The notes: a model not told the origin generated them from the sequence alone. A DNA stretch of 64,000 bases from CALCNS01 sp937897315 (GCA_036744005.1 DAINOJ010000002.1:155351-219350); one strand, 5' to 3'; shown: positions 53,165-62,338, numbered from the stretch's first letter. Translations and numbers: made by a program.

Positions 53165-54730
53165 TTATGAATTATTGCGCTGTCCGCTTTGGAAGGCTGC
53201 TTGTCTGCGGTCGTAGGTTGTCAAAATATCGGCTGGGTAGGGATACTTCGGTGCATTTGGTTGATCCGGCGTAAAAACCATGACCCCTGTGTAGATATTG
53301 TATTCGGTAAAGGTGCCGTCACAAGGGGCAATCCATTCTCGGTATCGGAAGCCGAACCAACTCTCTTGAATAACTACAACCTCACCCTGCTTCACATGTT
53401 CACCAGGATGCCGTAAAAATGCTCCGCTTAATTTTTGATCAATAGAGTCCGCTTGCAGAATTCGCACATTTTCTTCGCGTTCTCTGAATAAGAATTCCGG
53501 TTTCGGTCGGAGTAAATGGTCGATTTTTGCAGTGAACAGAGGAATTTGTCTGGCAAAAACCAGCTGATTCACACTGGCTGCTCGGCTCAGTAAAATGGGA
53601 TACATGACTGCTAACAAGAAAATACCAAGTGTTGTCAAGGCATTGTTCAGCATCAGTGAGGTAAGTTGATTTTGTGTCAATTGGGAAGACCAATGAAAAT
53701 ATGGAAGAAGAAAAGCGAGGACGATATATCCGATTATCAAACCCCCGAAATAGACAAAGCCATATTCAGCTAAATAAAGACTGACAATCTGTGTAAATCT
53801 AAGACCAATGGATTTTAGAATTGCCAGTTCTTTACGCCTTTCTAAAAAAGTCACGAGGGCTATGGTCATGATTCCCAAGCCAAGAAATGCGTAGATAAGA
53901 CGTATCACCCATGCTGCCGGTGATTGAATATCTGCAATTGCTTCAGTAGCTCTATCGGTAGGCATGGTTGGGTAGATAAACTCCGCTCCGGGGTAAACTT
54001 TGTTCATATTTCTAACTAAACCGGTGGTGTGAGAACGAATTTCAGAGCAGGCTAATAATTGAGCGTTGATTGGTGAGTTTCCGGTCAATTTTAGCAGATC
54101 TTCTTTGAGCACAAGCGGCTTTTGCAGATCATTATCAGTATTTAGAAATCCACCAACAACAAAGTCAACTTGATTCAGCTCATTGTTATTCAAGAAAAAA
54201 GCCAATGAAAGGCTATCTCCAACCCGATATCCAAACCGACTGGCATAGTCCTTTGGTAAAATGATCTCACCCGGAATGATCTGGTTTACTGCTTTCCCCG
54301 TTAAAGTATCCCAAGTGAAAAACATGGACCCCTGCTCAATTCCCCATACTTCCCATGTTCCATAGGGAGAAAAGCATGGGTAAATCAACAGGTTCTCTGC
54401 ATGGCTAAATGGCATTGGTTTGCTCAGAACGGTATATATGTTGGATTTCCCTTTTCCATAATCATAAGGGTCCAATGGTGCGGGCAATGCCTCCAGAGGT
54501 TTAGGCGTTGCACCTTCAGGTAAACGAACCAATAAATCATAAGGCAACTCTAACTGCACTGCTTGCAGACTTCCCGTGTTTTGTTGACTGAGTAGCATGC
54601 TCTGATACAGCACACTTAAATTCGCTGTCATGATGACCAATAGTCCAATCGTCAACAAACGAAAGCGCCAGCGTCCTAAGTTTTTCATTGCAAACGGCAA
54701 TACTGCAATAATACTCTTCAGTTTACTCAT
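53165..54730 (-). CDS. FtsX-type ABC permease with C-terminal barrel-sandwich domain
   Basis: 521 residues. An N-terminal helix (about 18-38) is followed by an extracellular MacB-like domain. The FtsX transmembrane part (about 268-390) contains AILKSIGLRFTQIV. After the last helix comes a tail of about 100 residues with GEHVKQGEVVVIQESW and WIAPCDGTFTEYN. This is the beta-hairpin pattern of a lipoyl/barrel-sandwich domain, as in membrane fusion proteins. That domain is normally on a separate adaptor protein, so the fusion is unusual. It overlaps the first permease by eight bases. Confidence 0.82.
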   Translation of the reverse strand: MSKLKSIIAVLPFAMKNLGRWRFRLLTIGLLVIMTANLSVLYQSMLLSQQNTGSLQAVQLELPYDLLVRLPEGATPKPLEALPAPLDPYDYGKGKSNIYTVLSKPMPFSHAENLLIYPCFSPYGTWEVWGIEQGSMFFTWDTLTGKAVNQIIPGEIILPKDYASRFGYRVGDSLSLAFFLNNNELNQVDFVVGGFLNTDNDLQKPLVLKEDLLKLTGNSPINAQLLACSEIRSHTTGLVRNMNKVYPGAEFIYPTMPTDRATEAIADIQSPAAWVIRLIYAFLGLGIMTIALVTFLERRKELAILKSIGLRFTQIVSLYLAEYGFVYFGGLIIGYIVLAFLLPYFHWSSQLTQNQLTSLMLNNALTTLGIFLLAVMYPILLSRAASVNQLVFARQIPLFTAKIDHLLRPKPEFLFREREENVRILQADSIDQKLSGAFLRHPGEHVKQGEVVVIQESWFGFRYREWIAPCDGTFTEYNIYTGVMVFTPDQPNAPKYPYPADILTTYDRRQAAFQSGQRNNS

Positions 54731-56186
54731 CTCTCAGCACCCCCATAACCGACATGGATGCAGACTTAATCGCGGGTAGTAATCCAAAAAAGATGGCAAT
54801 AATGGCGGTTGAACCCACTACTATACCGTAGCTTCGCATGACATTGCTGAGGATAACGAAAAATGGATTTCGATTTGTAATTTGGTTCAGAATCGATTGA
54901 ACTTCAACGAGAAGGAATCCTAAACTGCCACCCAAAAAGGTTACCATAACTGCCTCAGCTAACACCATTGCAATAATATTCTTTCTCATGGCTCCGATTG
55001 CTTTCAAAATTGCCATTTCGCGTTTGCGTTCCGTAACCATGATCAAAATATTGGCTGCCACTAATAAGGCTGCGTTAAATAGGATCAAGATCAAAATCGG
55101 CAAGCGTAAATCGGCTGAAATGACAGCTTGTTGTTCCCGAATCGCTTGATTTTTGAGGTCGAGAGATAATTTAAGAGGAAGATTGCGAAACGCAATTTCA
55201 GGTTCGAGAGAGAAATTGCTCAATAAGCGCTCCTCTGCTTTAGGTGCACTCACGAACTGAAAGTGAGGAAAAAGATTTCCTAAATCATAGACAATGTCTT
55301 CTAAGTAGGTTAAATCCTCGGTTTGAAGGCTTAGTTGTTCCGGATAATAGGGGGTTTGATTACCGACTTTGTTCCAAAGATTCCACCATAGGGCTTTTGA
55401 AACATAAATCTCGCTACTGTAGCCATAAATTTGTTCGGCACTGGTAAGCCCGGTTGCCGAATTAATGTAACTTATGTAACGCGTGGGTATGGCTACAATA
55501 CCAATGACTTTAAGCTCAACTGTTTCTTCTTTAAACCATTGAGCATGTAGCCGATTCTCTATTCTGCTAAACCGCGGAACTGTCAATTCAATCGTATCTC
55601 CAACTTTATATTGCGTTTCGCTTCCAGGGATATATTGAGAAATAACGACAGAGTTGAGATCATTTGCTTTGCCTGAAAACCAGTGTCCGTCGATTAAGTA
55701 TTCTTCCATGGCATGGTCTTTGGTATCTATGCCCTGAGTTTCTCTTCCGACGACAGAGACTTGCATTTGTGTGTTAAGCCAAGCGGGAAAACGAAGAATT
55801 GGATTTATCGCGCATATACCGGCTATTTCGTTTAATGCAGCTAGATCTTCAGTGGTAAAATAATTATTCCGCTCTGCAAGCCGTAAGTAGCCTGTATTTG
55901 AGTATTCAGGATAATATAATTCGTAATCTGTAAAATCACTCAATGGTTCATCTTCAAATACCCAATGCTCTCCTACTTTTGGCATTTCCAAAGACAGTTT
56001 TTCTGCATAGGCAATGATCTCACCATTTTGCATTCTTCGAACGAATTGGCCTGCACCACCTGCATATCCCTTTTCCAAGCTGACGGAGTAGCTCAAAAAG
56101 GAAGCAGCTACCGTCATGGACAAAATCGCCAAAAGACTTCTGGCCAAATTTCTCAACGCATTGGTTATACCTAGTCGTAAGAACAT
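54723..56186 (-). CDS. FtsX-type ABC permease
   Basis: 487 residues. An N-terminal helix, a large extracellular MacB-type domain (about 40-340) and three C-terminal helices are present. The coupling segment ERKREMAILKAIGAMRKNIIAMV is the FtsX/MacB signature for contact with the ATPase. It is the first gene of the exporter operon, with GAGGG seven bases upstream of the ATG and a promoter about 200 bases further up. The cargo is unknown; peptide or lipoprotein release or signalling are the usual roles. Confidence 0.86.
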   Translation of the reverse strand: MFLRLGITNALRNLARSLLAILSMTVAASFLSYSVSLEKGYAGGAGQFVRRMQNGEIIAYAEKLSLEMPKVGEHWVFEDEPLSDFTDYELYYPEYSNTGYLRLAERNNYFTTEDLAALNEIAGICAINPILRFPAWLNTQMQVSVVGRETQGIDTKDHAMEEYLIDGHWFSGKANDLNSVVISQYIPGSETQYKVGDTIELTVPRFSRIENRLHAQWFKEETVELKVIGIVAIPTRYISYINSATGLTSAEQIYGYSSEIYVSKALWWNLWNKVGNQTPYYPEQLSLQTEDLTYLEDIVYDLGNLFPHFQFVSAPKAEERLLSNFSLEPEIAFRNLPLKLSLDLKNQAIREQQAVISADLRLPILILILFNAALLVAANILIMVTERKREMAILKAIGAMRKNIIAMVLAEAVMVTFLGGSLGFLLVEVQSILNQITNRNPFFVILSNVMRSYGIVVGSTAIIAIFFGLLPAIKSASMSVMGVLRDE

Positions 56187-56385
56187 AAGAATCCCTCATT
56201 TTGATTATTTTTTGCGTTTTCATAGTACGCCTCGGTAAAATGATAAATACTCGATTGAGACTCAGAGAATCATTTAAACAATAAATGCTAACTTCCCGTT
56301 CTGGATTATGAACAACTCACACATCTTCACTAACAAGATGGACCTTCTGTTCCATTACCCGATCTACATAAAAATAACTGATTTA

Positions 56386-56414
56386 ATTATAATAAAATCC
56401 CCGAAAATAGTAAA
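56386..56414 (-). promoter_or_regulatory. Candidate promoter of the ABC exporter operon
   Basis: Minus strand TTTACT (56409-56414), 17-base spacer, TATAAT (56386-56391). The 360-base gap 56187-56546 holds this promoter, a ~200-base leader with no clear gene, and the terminator of regulator 2. Confidence 0.5.
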
Positions 56415-56478
56415 CTCTAAACCTTTTGAAAAAAACATTAAATGATTAGTGTTTCATATTCTTTCCAGGTTCGAGGGC

Positions 56479-56516
56479 AAAAAAATACTACCCATTTCAT
56501 CATCTACAGGTAGTAT
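56479..56516 (-). terminator. Terminator after XRE-TPR regulator 2
   Basis: ATACTACC (56485-56492) pairs with GGTAGTAT (56509-56516), followed on the minus strand by seven T. It shares ACTACCTGT with the terminator of regulator 1. Confidence 0.8.
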
Positions 56517-56546
56517 AGATATTCTATTGTATTCAGAAGGTAAAAC

Positions 56547-57482
56547 TTACTTTAGAAACCTCTCTAGTCTTGCTTTTAATCTTTGTCTTGCTTGTTCACT
56601 ATCATGTCCGATTTTATGATACTCCCCCGGCAACCAGTTTATAGAATCCTTAACAAGTTCCACAATACGCTTATTATCTTGTTTCTGGAGTAAAATCCGA
56701 TACAAATTTTCATGTGACCAGATTACGATAAATGCTTCGTAATCGTTTCTATTCTTAAGAATCTCGCAGTATGAATCAGAAGCTAAATCTAATTCTTTCG
56801 ATTGCTGCTGACATAGGGCTAGTAAAAAGTTTATTCTCGTAGATGGATAGGTCACTATAGCCTCTTCACATAACTGTTTTGCTATTTCTCTGTGACCGGT
56901 TATTACATATCCGTAAATAAGGTTAAAATTAGTAGTTAACGTTGGATTCAATTTGGCTTCGTCTTTCAAACGATCTAAAACGTCATCTGCACTGTCAAAA
57001 ATGAATTGCAATGCAATTTTCATAACTTGGATTTGAATAATGATATCTTGATCTAATCCGCTATTTTTCTCTATGAAGTCATCTAATCGTTCAATCAATT
57101 CATGGGTTTGATGCAAAATATGTGTGTATTCAAGTGATAATAGTCTATATCCAATTTTCGGATCCGAAGTCGCCTCTTTATTTTGCTTTACTAAGTCTAT
57201 TATCTTTGTATAATCTTCTGTAGCAGTATTAAAAAAATACCTGGAGATAGATTTTTTGATTTGGTCTTCATTACTATATGCCATTATATTGTCAATGGTT
57301 GTATTAAGTATAGTCGCCAAGGATGGTAACAACTCGCTCACAGGTAGATTTCTTCCCTGTTCCCAATTGTAAATTGTGGAAAGAGTTACTCCCAATTGAG
57401 ATGCCAACTCACTTGGAGACAGATTACGATTCTCTCTCAATTCTCGAATTCTATTACCAATAAGTTGCTTCAAACAATCCAT
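56547..57482 (-). CDS. XRE-TPR transcriptional regulator 2 (RRNPP-like)
   Basis: 311 residues, paralogue of the protein at 51267. The helix-turn-helix is nearly identical (GVTLSTIYNWEQGRNLP). The TPR-like C-terminal half has diverged strongly, so the two probably recognise the same DNA but different ligands. The start issue is the same as in the paralogue: ATG 57482, or TTG 57473 at better spacing from AAAGGGGG. It has its own terminators on both sides, so it is a single-gene unit between the lipoprotein/SurA-like pair and the ABC exporter operon. Confidence 0.78.
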   Translation of the reverse strand: MDCLKQLIGNRIRELRENRNLSPSELASQLGVTLSTIYNWEQGRNLPVSELLPSLATILNTTIDNIMAYSNEDQIKKSISRYFFNTATEDYTKIIDLVKQNKEATSDPKIGYRLLSLEYTHILHQTHELIERLDDFIEKNSGLDQDIIIQIQVMKIALQFIFDSADDVLDRLKDEAKLNPTLTTNFNLIYGYVITGHREIAKQLCEEAIVTYPSTRINFLLALCQQQSKELDLASDSYCEILKNRNDYEAFIVIWSHENLYRILLQKQDNKRIVELVKDSINWLPGEYHKIGHDSEQARQRLKARLERFLK

Positions 57483-57545
57483 CCCCCTTTGTGCACCAAA
57501 TTAGTTTCACTCTTATTTCCTCGCTATTTATGCGAATTCCTTTAA
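57429..57545. repeat. 117-bp perfect direct repeat, copy 2
   Basis: Exact copy of 52155-52271, in the same orientation, 5274 bases away. It includes the regulator 5' end and promoter region. Confidence 0.95.
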
Positions 57546-57549
57546 ATAA

Positions 57550-57588
57550 GCCAAACGAAAAGCAGCGAGCTTTTAACACTCGCTGCTT
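57550..57588 (-). terminator. Terminator after the SurA-like gene
   Basis: AAGCAGCGAG (57560-57569) pairs perfectly with CTCGCTGCTT (57579-57588); TTTTCGTTTGG follows on the minus strand. Confidence 0.85.
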
Positions 57589-57612
57589 AGGAGAAAAGAT
57601 ATCCCATTTTGG

Positions 57613-58284
57613 TTAAGGTATTTCAACTAGAATCTGAATCGAAGCTTTTTCAAATAAACTATTAATCATTTGCTGATACTCCTCAAGAGAAGCGTCTTTG
57701 TATTCTGCTAGAAATTGTGCTGCAGTCATTTTCTTTACACGCATTGGTATTAAATACGCTTCTGTATATTCTTCATAGGTCATCGACAGGCTTTTTGCAT
57801 AGTCCGTTAGAAACTGTAATTGCTCTGGAGTCAGCATTTCTGGAGCTTTCGCTTCATATAAACGAGCTTCCTCTTCTGTGTATACATACCCTTTTGCTTT
57901 GGCGGCTTGATAAAGTAGTTCGTCTTGAATCATTTTTTTGAGAATCTTTTGATTGCGAAGCGGATCGTTGTGAAACTCATTTATATAAGCGATTCGTTCT
58001 TCATATTCTTCATTGCCAATTCTACCTGAATTTCGACTTTCCAGTAAATTAGCAGAGTTATATTTATAAGATATATCAGCATTTATGAGGAAGCGCTCAT
58101 ATTCTTTGAGCGGAATTTCAACACCATTTACAACAGCTGCTGCAATTTGCTCATTACGTAACGTTATTTCCTTTGGCAAAATATCTTCTGAAGTTATAAT
58201 CGGGTGGCTTCCACCTTGAACCGTCAAAAACAACGATGTTAAGAGCAAGGCAAAAAGCAGGATGATTGCGCTTCTCTTTTTCAT
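57613..58284 (-). CDS. Secreted SurA-N-like protein without a PPIase domain
   Basis: About 223 residues from the ATG at 58284 (GGGAGG upstream). A signal peptide (KKRSAIILLFALLLTSLFL) has no lipobox cysteine. The mature part resembles the SurA/PrsA N-terminal chaperone domain: AAAVVNGVEIPLKEYERFL, then QKILKKMIQDELLYQAAKAKGYVYTEEEA. The parvulin isomerase domain of PrsA is absent, so it would act only as a holdase. It lies 98 bases after the lipoprotein gene on the same strand. Whether it helps fold that lipoprotein or exporter cargo is unknown. Confidence 0.75.
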   Translation of the reverse strand: MKKRSAIILLFALLLTSLFLTVQGGSHPIITSEDILPKEITLRNEQIAAAVVNGVEIPLKEYERFLINADISYKYNSANLLESRNSGRIGNEEYEERIAYINEFHNDPLRNQKILKKMIQDELLYQAAKAKGYVYTEEEARLYEAKAPEMLTPEQLQFLTDYAKSLSMTYEEYTEAYLIPMRVKKMTAAQFLAEYKDASLEEYQQMINSLFEKASIQILVEIP

Positions 58285-58382
58285 ATCATTACCTCCCAAA
58301 TCTAGTTTATCTTTGTTCAACTGTGTCAAATGTCCAATGGTATTACCTCATTATTTTCTTGATTTATCCTAATATACGTGAT

Positions 58383-60254
58383 TTATTGAGGGAATTGTGC
58401 CGTAATAAGCCGTGGATAACCTGTGTACCGATCTTCTATTTCATCGTAATGCATACCTATGATGTAGATTTTGTCACCGGACGCAGATAGTGTTCCAATA
58501 AACCGATTTCGATGTATGTTTTCCATATCGGGGGCATTTCGAAATAACGGGTATAACTCAGGCAATCTTAGAATTGTTCTTTGCCACTCATCTGTGGCAG
58601 TATTGAAGAAGGCAAAAGCATATCCCATTTTGCGACTAGCATAACCGTTTACCGTTACGGCTAATTGCTCGGTTTTGTATCCCTGGTCAATATCAATCTC
58701 ATAACTGAGAGCCGGATGTACAGCAACAACAGGGTCACCTGTTTCGCTTAGGATGTGGATTTGGTGCAGCTTACTGACTTGATCCGGTTGAGATTTATCT
58801 ATATTTTCACCCATCATTTGGTAGAGTCCTGTGCTTGAATTACCGACAACAATGTGATCGCCGTAAACTAGAAGATTGGTTCCACCGAATGGGAACCTCT
58901 GAACTTGCCCACTCATGGGGTTTAATAACCCATATCCACAATATTCATCCTTTCCACCTTGGTTATTGGTATTACGGCTCCAACTAAAGGCAAGCCGTTC
59001 TTCTCCCAAATAAGCAATTTTCCTTAATAACGTTTCTTCCGATAGACCAAGCTTCTGCAAATCATAGCTCATGAAATTGCTTTGAACCTTGCCATCTGAG
59101 AAATCTCGAATCACCAAACTTTCAACCTCATGGGTGAAATAAGCGACCCGGACAATCTCGTTTCCATTGGTCAGGAAAGCCAACTTTCCATCCATCCAGG
59201 AAGCGGCTTCTTTTGGCACCTGAAACGTCGACATCTCTTCAATGCCGCTTTCATTACAGGAAAAGGGAATAAATGTTTGCTCGCTACCCCTTGCATAACG
59301 GATGGAATATAACCAGAGTTGATCACTTAAAGGCATAATCCGATACTCACCGGACACGCTCGTTGGAATACTGAATTGATGTTCCGCTATAATGTTGCCG
59401 TTGCTTGGGTTGATTAGTTGAGCAGTCACTTGTGTAGCTCGTTCATAGCATAGCAATAGACAATTCTCGTCGATTTCAAATAGATAGTCCGCTTTATCAT
59501 TAATGGTTCCGGTAATGGAATCTCTTTTAGTGGATAGACCAAGTTGAGGTAAATCGATTTCGGTAATCACCGCTTCCTTCACCTCAAAACCGTCTTCTTT
59601 CAATAAGTTCAGACTATATTTCAGATAACCATACTCATCCAGTTCGTAGTAGCTTTCATTAGCTAATGAACGAGCTTCTGCATACCACTGATCATTAAGA
59701 ACAGTCCCTGCGTTACCTCTCTCCAACTTTTCTTTTCGCTCAAGGACTCCTCCCGCTACTTCGTAATAAAAGGTATTAAACTCACTGAAATCACTCTTAC
59801 TTATTGGGCCGTCGTATTTCTTTTTGTCATATAGATATATACTAACTATGTTTTCAGTTGCCTCTGCTTCTACAACCGGATAATCCTTGAGAAACCGAAG
59901 AATGTCCTCTCCTTTCAGCAAATCCCCGATTGGTTTTCGTCCAAAACTTCTATCTTCTTGAGGAACGGTGTCTTGATAATTGAACGAGTATTCGTATTGA
60001 TGCTTGATATCATTTAAAACGATATCTAAACTCATATTATCAGAAGTAATGTTTTTTTGAAGATTCGCAGCGAAAGATTCGAAAGCATCCTCATTTGCAT
60101 GAAATAGTTCTGACATATCTTCCAACGATTCAGGGTATTCATGTACACGATTTTGATCGTGTAGACTTGTATCTACTTTAAGTCGATTACATCCCATTAT
60201 TAATACCAGCAATAGTACCAAGAGGATGATGCTTGGAATTCGTAATTTTTTCAT
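58383..60254 (-). CDS. Large lipoprotein with beta-propeller-like repeats
   Basis: About 623 residues from the ATG at 60254 (AGAGGTG upstream). The lipoprotein signal ends LVLIMGC, so the protein is lipid anchored outside. The body is beta-rich with repeated short strands (for example LAFSWSRNTNN, LVYGDHIVVGNSS) that suggest a propeller. No enzymatic motif was seen. A 20-codon reading frame ends on its start codon. It is the first gene of the unit with the SurA-like protein. I do not recognise a named family. Confidence 0.7.
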   Translation of the reverse strand: MKKLRIPSIILLVLLLVLIMGCNRLKVDTSLHDQNRVHEYPESLEDMSELFHANEDAFESFAANLQKNITSDNMSLDIVLNDIKHQYEYSFNYQDTVPQEDRSFGRKPIGDLLKGEDILRFLKDYPVVEAEATENIVSIYLYDKKKYDGPISKSDFSEFNTFYYEVAGGVLERKEKLERGNAGTVLNDQWYAEARSLANESYYELDEYGYLKYSLNLLKEDGFEVKEAVITEIDLPQLGLSTKRDSITGTINDKADYLFEIDENCLLLCYERATQVTAQLINPSNGNIIAEHQFSIPTSVSGEYRIMPLSDQLWLYSIRYARGSEQTFIPFSCNESGIEEMSTFQVPKEAASWMDGKLAFLTNGNEIVRVAYFTHEVESLVIRDFSDGKVQSNFMSYDLQKLGLSEETLLRKIAYLGEERLAFSWSRNTNNQGGKDEYCGYGLLNPMSGQVQRFPFGGTNLLVYGDHIVVGNSSTGLYQMMGENIDKSQPDQVSKLHQIHILSETGDPVVAVHPALSYEIDIDQGYKTEQLAVTVNGYASRKMGYAFAFFNTATDEWQRTILRLPELYPLFRNAPDMENIHRNRFIGTLSASGDKIYIIGMHYDEIEDRYTGYPRLITAQFPQ

Positions 60255-60313
60255 ATGCACCTCTCTAAATAAAAAATAGTTGTGGTCAAAGCATATTTAT
60301 CCATTGGACTCAT
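60251..60313 (-). CDS. Possible 20-codon leader peptide coupled to the lipoprotein
   Basis: ATG at 60313 to TGA at 60251. The stop overlaps the lipoprotein ATG (ATGA), so ribosomes could re-initiate. A GGGAG run lies eight bases upstream of the ATG, and a second in-frame ATG at 60304 follows GAGGGGG. The peptide is 20 residues, mildly hydrophobic in the middle (YALTTTIFYLERCI). It could be a translation-coupling device or a short signalling peptide; nothing proves that it is expressed. Confidence 0.3.
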   Translation of the reverse strand: MSPMDKYALTTTIFYLERCI

Positions 60314-60701
60314 CCCCCTCACTCCCTGTAACTCATGTTCTGAGTGCACTGCCTTATTCGCGTATTCTTCTGTTTCTTATTATGTTATAAACTTTTCTCT
60401 ATTAGTATATACGTTCAAACCGTCGCAAAAAACGGGGTCGAATTCAAATAAATTTTCCTTTCACTATATAAACGGAGGTAGAGTAGGTTTTCGGACACTC
60501 CATATCTGGTATTATTTTGATATTTTTTGTATTAAACAGAAACAACAGATGTCAGCAAGAGATTCTAATACACAAAAGAAAATCTCCAGCATAAGCATAA
60601 CACTTAGCTGAAGATTTTTAAACATCAAACTATTTGAATTTTTTATAAACCTTTTTAAGCCTTCTGATTCTTTAAGAATTTTAATCGTTGCCTCTATTGG
60701 T
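60314..60701 (-). terminator. Gap with a long hairpin terminator
   Basis: Within this 390-base gap a long stem (60579-60590 with 60607-60618, extended by TAAG/CTTA) lies downstream of the radical SAM gene, with T tracts on both sides. The rest is AT-rich and shows no convincing gene. Confidence 0.6.
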
Positions 60702-62078
60702 CTAGTCTTCCTGCGCCTCTGCCACTTGCATCATAATGGCACATTCCATGCGTTTGCGGAATAAACGGCAGCCTTGTTCATAGACACCGGTAATACTTCC
60801 TGTGGCATGGTAGGCGTTGGCCGCACATCCACCGGCACAGTAAAGGCGAGCCCAGCAGGTCTTGCATTCTTCATGAGAATATACATTGCATTGCTTGAAT
60901 TCGGCTTGCTTTTGAGGGTTGGTAATGCCATCTTGTAAATTGCCGAGACAATACTCGGTTTCCCCCACAAACTGATGACATGGGTAGAGGTCTCCCCAGG
61001 GGGTCACTGCCAAATACTCGGTGCCGGAGCCGCAGCCGGAAATTCGTTTATAGATGCAGGGGCCGGCTTGCAAGTCGACCATATAATGATAAAAAGTAAT
61101 GGGCTTTCCGTCTGCTTTACGTTGCAGCATATCTTTGGCCAAAATCTCGTAGTGCTCCATGACCGTGGGCATGTCGGCTTCGGTAATGGCATAGGGATCT
61201 CCCGGGGCACAAACCACCGGTTCCATGCTGAGTTCGGAGAAGCCTAAATCGGCCATGTGGAAGAGATCGTTGGTAAAATCGGTGTTGAAGTGAGTGAAGG
61301 TGCCGCGCATGTAGTATTCTTTATCTCCGCGGGCTTCCACCAATTTCTTGAATTTTGGCACGATCACATCGTAACTACCACAGCCATGAATATCTTTGCG
61401 CAGGCGGTCGTGGGTCTCGGGGCGTCCGTCAAGACTGAGGACCACATTATACATTTCCTTATTACAGAATTCAATGACATCATCATCGATGAGGACGCCA
61501 TTGGTGGTCAGGGTGAAGCGGAAGCGCTTGTGGCTATCTAGTTCTCTGCTGCGGGCATATTGAACCACGTCTTTGACCATTTTCCAGTTCATCAGGGGCT
61601 CGCCACCAAAGAAATCTACTTCTAAGTTGGTGCGGGTGCCTGAGTTGGCAATGAGATAGTCGATGGCCTGCTTGCCTACTTCTAAGCTCATGATCGCTCG
61701 TTCACCCTGATATTTCCCTTGAGCGGCAAAGCAGTATTGGCAGTCGAGATTGCAGGTGTGGGCTACATGCAAGCAGAGTGCTTTAACCACGGAATTGCGT
61801 AAGGTCAGGTCGAGATCGAGGTTTTCGAAGGTATCGGGGCTGTAGAGTTTTCCGCTTTGTTCAAGGGCGCGAATATCCTCAAGAACGACGCGCAGCTCCT
61901 CATCGGTGACGGTTGGGTCATCGCCATATTTTAGCAGCATTTGGCGAATAATTTCCTCAGCTTCGGTGGTTTGATACAATGCAATCATGTCGTAGGCCAC
62001 CGGGTCTACATTGTGCACGGAGCTGCTGTTGCTGTCGATGACGATGTTATATCCGTTGAGTTTGTATTGATGTACCAT
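60702..62078 (-). CDS. scfB: SCIFF radical SAM maturase (SPASM domain)
   Basis: About 458 residues from the ATG at 62078 (AAGGGG six bases upstream). An N-terminal RiPP-recognition-like region precedes the radical SAM CxxxCxxC in HTCNLDCQYC (about residues 109-116). A C-terminal SPASM region has cysteines in YPCHQF, HEECKTCWARLYCAGGC and GCRLF for two more Fe-S clusters. Family members (ScfB/CteB) form Cys-to-gamma-carbon thioether links in the SCIFF peptide encoded just upstream. The match to that system is strong. Confidence 0.95.
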   Translation of the reverse strand: MVHQYKLNGYNIVIDSNSSSVHNVDPVAYDMIALYQTTEAEEIIRQMLLKYGDDPTVTDEELRVVLEDIRALEQSGKLYSPDTFENLDLDLTLRNSVVKALCLHVAHTCNLDCQYCFAAQGKYQGERAIMSLEVGKQAIDYLIANSGTRTNLEVDFFGGEPLMNWKMVKDVVQYARSRELDSHKRFRFTLTTNGVLIDDDVIEFCNKEMYNVVLSLDGRPETHDRLRKDIHGCGSYDVIVPKFKKLVEARGDKEYYMRGTFTHFNTDFTNDLFHMADLGFSELSMEPVVCAPGDPYAITEADMPTVMEHYEILAKDMLQRKADGKPITFYHYMVDLQAGPCIYKRISGCGSGTEYLAVTPWGDLYPCHQFVGETEYCLGNLQDGITNPQKQAEFKQCNVYSHEECKTCWARLYCAGGCAANAYHATGSITGVYEQGCRLFRKRMECAIMMQVAEAQED

Positions 62079-62158
62079 ATTATTCCCCTTTAAACAAAGA
62101 AACACCGCTTGTTACACCAAGTGCAAACAAACGGCCATTCTTTAGCATGATGTTTTAA

Positions 62159-62305
62159 TTATTTGTTTTTGTTTTCACACTGTTGATTGGCAATGCCGCA
62201 AGAGGTCTTGCAGGCCGATTGGCAAGAGGTTTGGCATTCGCCGCAACCGCCAACTTTTACACTTTGCTCTAAATCACGTGTTTGTAAGGTTTGAATTCGT
62301 TTCAT
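62159..62305 (-). CDS. scfA: SCIFF ranthipeptide precursor
   Basis: 48 residues, starting at the ATG at 62305 with GGGAGGG eight bases upstream. The six cysteines (21, 24, 28, 32, 36, 43) lie in GGCGECQTSCQSACKTSCG and QQCEN, the hallmark of the six-cysteines-in-forty-five (SCIFF) family. The first 20 residues are the leader. The maturase gene follows 80 bases downstream. SCIFF peptides are nearly universal in Clostridia and have been linked to population-density control. No dedicated exporter or protease gene is adjacent. Confidence 0.96.
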   Translation of the reverse strand: MKRIQTLQTRDLEQSVKVGGCGECQTSCQSACKTSCGIANQQCENKNK

Positions 62306-62338
62306 TGTTCAACCCTCCCCCTTAAACTTATCTTGTAT

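Noticed and set aside
56020..56223. A 67-codon minus frame overlapping the start of the first permease
   Set aside because: Its ribosome site is weak, most of it overlaps a well-supported gene, and no family resemblance was seen.
60282..60611. A 109-codon plus-strand reading frame in the gap before the radical SAM gene
   Set aside because: It has no ribosome site, runs through a terminator hairpin and is antisense to the lipoprotein leader; composition is not protein-like.
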